From Thermohalobaculum sp039816045 (lineage in GTDB: Bacteria > Pseudomonadota > Alphaproteobacteria > Rhodobacterales > Rhodobacteraceae): a stretch of DNA of 64,000 nucleotides. Numbering within the stretch: position 1 is the stretch's first letter; each line of letters begins with the position of its first letter. The position numbers were made by a program, and so were the translations under genes. Shown here piece after piece: positions 61,627 through 64,000 of the stretch. The DNA lies in the NCBI GenBank assembly GCA_039816045.1, contig JBCBYB010000005.1:123104-187103 (forward strand), in the 5' to 3' direction. A model generated the notes under the pieces. It had not been told where the DNA came from, did no database searches, and was given only the letters and a program-made list of their open reading frames with translations.

Positions 61627-62667
61627 ATGGATGGAACCGATCACGCTTTGAGGAGCCAGATCAACGGCCCCGAGCGTCAGGATGTTGCGAAACAACGCCG
61701 CCGTCGGAAATTCGGCGCGGAGGCGGCGTTCCGGCTGCGCTTAATAAATGCTGGCGGCATCTTTGCTGCAGCAGCCGGAGTGGCGATGGCTCTCAGCATC
61801 GGTTTGTCCGATGATCCCGAGACGGAAACGGGCGACGCCGCGACGTCCGGTAGCACGAGCGAAGTCGTATCCGATGGCGCTGAGGCGCCGCAGTTCTCCA
61901 CACTTGGGACGCAAACCCGAATCTCCGATGGCGGCGATGTCCGGCTCGCGACCCCGACAGAACTTGGCGGGCGGACACCAGCGACCGCTCGTGTCCCGGA
62001 TAAGTTCGATACGGCCGCTGAAGCGCGTGATGCCGCGAAGCTTGGCTCGGGGCCGACGCAGCCCGAGCTCAAGATCACGGCATTGGATGCCGAAGGGCCC
62101 GCATCAGAGGAAGTGCCGAGCCTCAAGGAAAGCGCAGACCTCGCAGGTCCCAAGCTTGATGGGATGTCTCCTGCGGTGTTTGTGGCGCGGAGCAACTTGG
62201 TTTGGGCCCGGATCTTCGCCCAAGCGGGGATGAACTATTCTGCGATCAAGCGCGCCGATATCGCCAGCTGGTCAGACGGCGCATGCGGTCAGCGGCGGGA
62301 TCCGAGCGGCCCAACCTATTGTGCTTTGGACGCTACACTCTACGTGCCCGCAAAGATGAAAAATACTCCGATCGCGCTGTTCGAGCTGGCAAACAGTATT
62401 GCGGATCATGTCCATGAGAACCTGGGCGTTGGCTTTCGACCGGCGAGTGGTGAGGGCCGCGCCCTGCGGTCTAATTGTTTCGCGGGTTTGTGGGCGCGGT
62501 TCGATACGGGGTCTCAAGAGCAACTCGCCCCTGCCACCCTTCGCGATGCTATGGCAATCGACGGTCAGGTGATGACCCGCTGGAACAGGGATCGGCTGGC
62601 GGCCTTTGAGACCGGCTTCTCGGGCACCCAGCCAGCCGATTGCGAAGCTGTGGGCATCGCTGGTTAG
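61627..62667 (+). CDS. YpfJ-type zinc metallopeptidase homologue without the catalytic motif
   Basis: 346 residues. N-terminal basic segment, then one hydrophobic stretch (about 44-58: AGGIFAAAAGVAMAL), then an extracytoplasmic part. From about residue 190 it follows the neutral zinc metallopeptidase (YpfJ/KPN_02809) template: NLVWARIFAQAGMNYSAIKR, DGACGQRRDPSGPTYCALDATLYVP, SNCFAGLWARF, AMAIDGQVMTRW, FETGFSGTQPADCEA. But the HExxH position reads FELANSIADHVHENLG, and the third ligand Glu before NCFAGLW is missing. The fold is probably kept without catalysis. GGAG nine bases upstream of ATG 61627 decides the start. Confidence 0.8.
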   Translation: MDGTDHALRSQINGPERQDVAKQRRRRKFGAEAAFRLRLINAGGIFAAAAGVAMALSIGLSDDPETETGDAATSGSTSEVVSDGAEAPQFSTLGTQTRISDGGDVRLATPTELGGRTPATARVPDKFDTAAEARDAAKLGSGPTQPELKITALDAEGPASEEVPSLKESADLAGPKLDGMSPAVFVARSNLVWARIFAQAGMNYSAIKRADIASWSDGACGQRRDPSGPTYCALDATLYVPAKMKNTPIALFELANSIADHVHENLGVGFRPASGEGRALRSNCFAGLWARFDTGSQEQLAPATLRDAMAIDGQVMTRWNRDRLAAFETGFSGTQPADCEAVGIAG

Positions 62668-62723
62668 ACACGGCTCCATTCGGCGGTTGACCGATGGCAT
62701 AGCTTAGTGGCTAATGCGCCTGC

Positions 62724-62810
62724 GCCCGGATGGCGGAATTGGTAGACGCAGCGGATTCAAAATCCGCCGGTGGCAACACCTTGTCGGTTCGAGTCCGACT
62801 CCGGGTACCA
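62724..62810 (+). tRNA. tRNA-Leu (anticodon CAA)
   Basis: 87 bases including encoded CCA. The acceptor stem GCCCGGA pairs with TCCGGGT (G-T at the first pair), the anticodon stem GCGGA/TCCGC encloses TTCAAAA (anticodon CAA, reads UUG), the long variable arm GGTGGCAACACC fits a class II tRNA, and the T arm carries GGTTCGAGTCC. Reverse-strand open frames here are artefacts of the tRNA. Confidence 0.97.
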
Positions 62811-63433
62811 CGCATGTCCAGCAAATCCTCGCATGAAAATAGCTCTCCGAACTAACTGGAGTGCTTACCCGCCCAAAACCCATCTTTTTTTCGGTGGTGC
62901 GCTGACAGCGGATGCGACGTGCCGCCGCCTCTCTCAAGCAATCGCGAGAGGAAAGCATGCAAAGTCCCCTTTGGTTGGGCCACTTGCTTCGGTCCCATCA
63001 TTGCCGCACCTCCCCACTCTCAAAACGAGTGAGCCAACGCCAGAACAACCAATCAACCGTATCGCCGCGCTGCGGTCGATGGGCCAGGCCGGCCTTGTGA
63101 AAACGCAGCAAACGGCCGCCGCTTCATGGGCGCGGGTAGTCTCGGCCTTCCAAAATGCTGCACACGCGTGCAGCGGAGAACTCTCGTGTCTGGTGTGGGG
63201 CTCGTTGCAGTTATGTTCCGCAACGCCGCAGCTGCTTGATACCGGATCGCCGTCAGCGACACGGGCGGCCCACTGCAGACCTTGGCCCCTTGTCTGGCGT
63301 TCGCGGTCGCGTCCTCAAGAACCGTCGTTCGTCCAAAGCGCAGCGCCGAGCCGCGATGCGGAGAGGCTATGTCAAAAGTCCCTTGATTGAGGACGTTATG
63401 GTATTTTGCGCCTGAGGTCTCGCAGGGCACATT
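62811..63433. other. Non-coding stretch between tRNA-Leu and IS remnants
   Basis: About 620 bases without a credible gene. Open frames in both directions are low complexity, and the longest one overlaps the tRNA. The base composition is lower in GC near 62815-62900. It looks like a scarred insertion site downstream of a tRNA, but I see no integrase, and no repeat of the tRNA 3' end was noticed elsewhere in the window. Confidence 0.4.
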
Positions 63434-63514
63434 GTGGCTGGATTTATTGAAGTCGCGGACCGACGGCAGGCGCTGCTGCTGCCCGAGTGTGTGGACGACT
63501 ACCTAGTGGTATGA
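63434..63514 (+). pseudogene. Transposase N-terminal remnant (IS1182-like)
   Basis: 26 codons: VAGFIEVADRRQALLLPECV followed by DDYLVV and a stop. This matches the first residues of IS1182-type transposases (G-F-I-E-G-x-D-R-x-Q-x-x-L-x-P-E-x-x-D-D-Y). The rest of the gene is missing. Confidence 0.6.
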
Positions 63515-63574
63515 CCGATACGGAGGTATCCGATTTTGGATTCCCTTGGCCGGTCGCTCATGCGAGTCTGGGGC

Positions 63575-64000
63575 ATGGGAACAGAGAACTCCATCTGCCT
63601 TTTGAAGGCTGACCGCGCGCGGCTCGAGCGAATTGTCGCCGACCGGAACAGCGTCCAAAAACATGTGTGGCGGGCGCAGATCGTGCTCGCGAGCGCCGAC
63701 GGGTTCGGGACGATCGCGATCATGCGGGCGACCGGCAAGGCGAAGAAGACTGTCTGGCGCTGGCAGGAGCGGTTCCTGGCCGAAGGCGTCGACGGCCTCC
63801 TGCGCGACGCGACCCGTCCGCCCGGCAAGGCGCCGGTTGCGACCGACAAGGTGGCCGAGATCGTCCGCCTGACCCAGGCGCCGCCGCCGCACGAGGCGAC
63901 CCACTGGACGGCACGCGCCATGGCGAAGGCCGCGGGGCTCGCGGTTTCAACGGTGCAGAAGATCTGGAAGGCGCACGGGCAGCCTTCAAAAGGCAGATGG
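63575..64000 (+). mobile_element. Partial IS630-family transposase
   Basis: Open frame running off the right edge (142 codons). The N-terminal DNA-binding part is typical of alphaproteobacterial IS630 transposases: ADRARLERIVADRNSVQKHV, WRAQIVLASADGFGTIAIMR, TVWRWQERFLAEGVDGLLRD, PGKAPVATDKVAEIVRLTQA, EATHWTARAMAKAAGLAVST and VQKIWKAHG. The DDE catalytic part would follow but lies outside. The last 21 bases of the window are an inverted copy of 63591-63611, so the element may be truncated or rearranged here. Confidence 0.85.
63591..64000. repeat. 21-bp inverted repeat flanking the partial transposase
   Basis: Bases 63591-63611 (beginning CCATCTGCCTTTTGAAGG) recur exactly in inverted orientation at 63980-64000. 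Inside the repeat about 12 of the next 14 bases also match in inverted orientation. The two arms lie inside the transposase frame, 368 bases apart. Confidence 0.85.

Noticed and set aside
62704..62958. Minus-strand frame with VVPGVGLEPTRCCHRRILNP
   Set aside because: A well-known artefact: it is the antisense translation of tRNA-Leu.
62770..63390. 206-codon plus-strand frame after the tRNA
   Set aside because: It starts inside the tRNA and has no recognisable protein features; better seen as non-coding scarred DNA.
1..64000. CRISPR array, rRNA, integrase-bearing prophage or toxin-antitoxin pair
   Set aside because: No regularly spaced direct repeats, rRNA sequence, integrase or phage structural genes were seen; the HNH gene has no partner typical of a defence system.

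Overview
This is a GC-rich (clearly above 60% by eye), tightly packed chromosomal segment from an alphaproteobacterium, almost certainly a member of the Rhodobacteraceae (Roseobacter-like). The evidence is the set of families present: DUF6477, DUF6456, DUF6314 and DUF1127 proteins, a VPLPA-CTERM exported protein, an Xsc sulfoacetaldehyde acetyltransferase, tripartite tricarboxylate transporters, a YqaA/DedA-like protein next to DsbB, and many ATGA/GTGA start-stop overlaps.

Layout. 0-9 kb: the tail of a helix-hairpin-helix protein, a flavin monooxygenase, a DUF4261-like protein with a proline-rich tail, an xdhC plus molybdopterin/NTP-transferase fusion operon, and a divergent TetR-DUF1499 / PspA-YiaA locus whose promoter carries three copies of one palindrome. 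9-18.5 kb: ispG, an SDR, an acyl-CoA synthetase, an ABC exporter, a stretch of gene remnants, an M20 peptidase with a TTG start, and a VPLPA-CTERM protein. 18.7-38.4 kb: transporters, ArsR and DUF1127 genes, a lipoprotein hydrolase, two overlapping sulfotransferase-like genes that share a C-terminal tail, a PDC-like periplasmic protein facing a tandem PilJ-domain protein, purB, a glutathione peroxidase, a diguanylate cyclase, an FeS photolyase, xsc and a PHB-depolymerase-like hydrolase.

38.7-46.6 kb holds the most unusual part: three large consecutive genes (947, 1069 and 577 aa) of highly charged helical proteins without signal peptides or any family I recognise. The middle one carries several Gly/Ala-rich hydrophobic helices. 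I infer one multi-protein system of unknown function.

46.6-55.9 kb is a catabolic regulon: a LacI-family repressor with a good operator in the divergent promoter, TctA-TctB-TctC, a SauS-like CoA-acylating dehydrogenase, a two-subunit ADP-forming acyl-CoA ligase, and an MttB-like methyltransferase. With xsc 9 kb away this reads as sulfoacetate uptake, conversion to sulfoacetyl-CoA and then sulfoacetaldehyde, and desulfonation to acetyl phosphate and sulfite. No phosphotransacetylase or sulfite-handling gene is in the window.

55.9-64 kb: DUF6477 and DUF6456 genes around a CtrA-like site, an AlkA-type glycosylase, a carboxylesterase, an HNH endonuclease, a signal-less peptidoglycan-binding coiled-coil protein, dsbB-yqaA, a YpfJ-type zinc metallopeptidase homologue that has lost its HExxH motif, tRNA-Leu(CAA), and a mobile-element scar with an IS1182-like remnant and a partial IS630-type transposase whose ends form a 21-bp inverted repeat. 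No CRISPR array, rRNA or prophage was seen.
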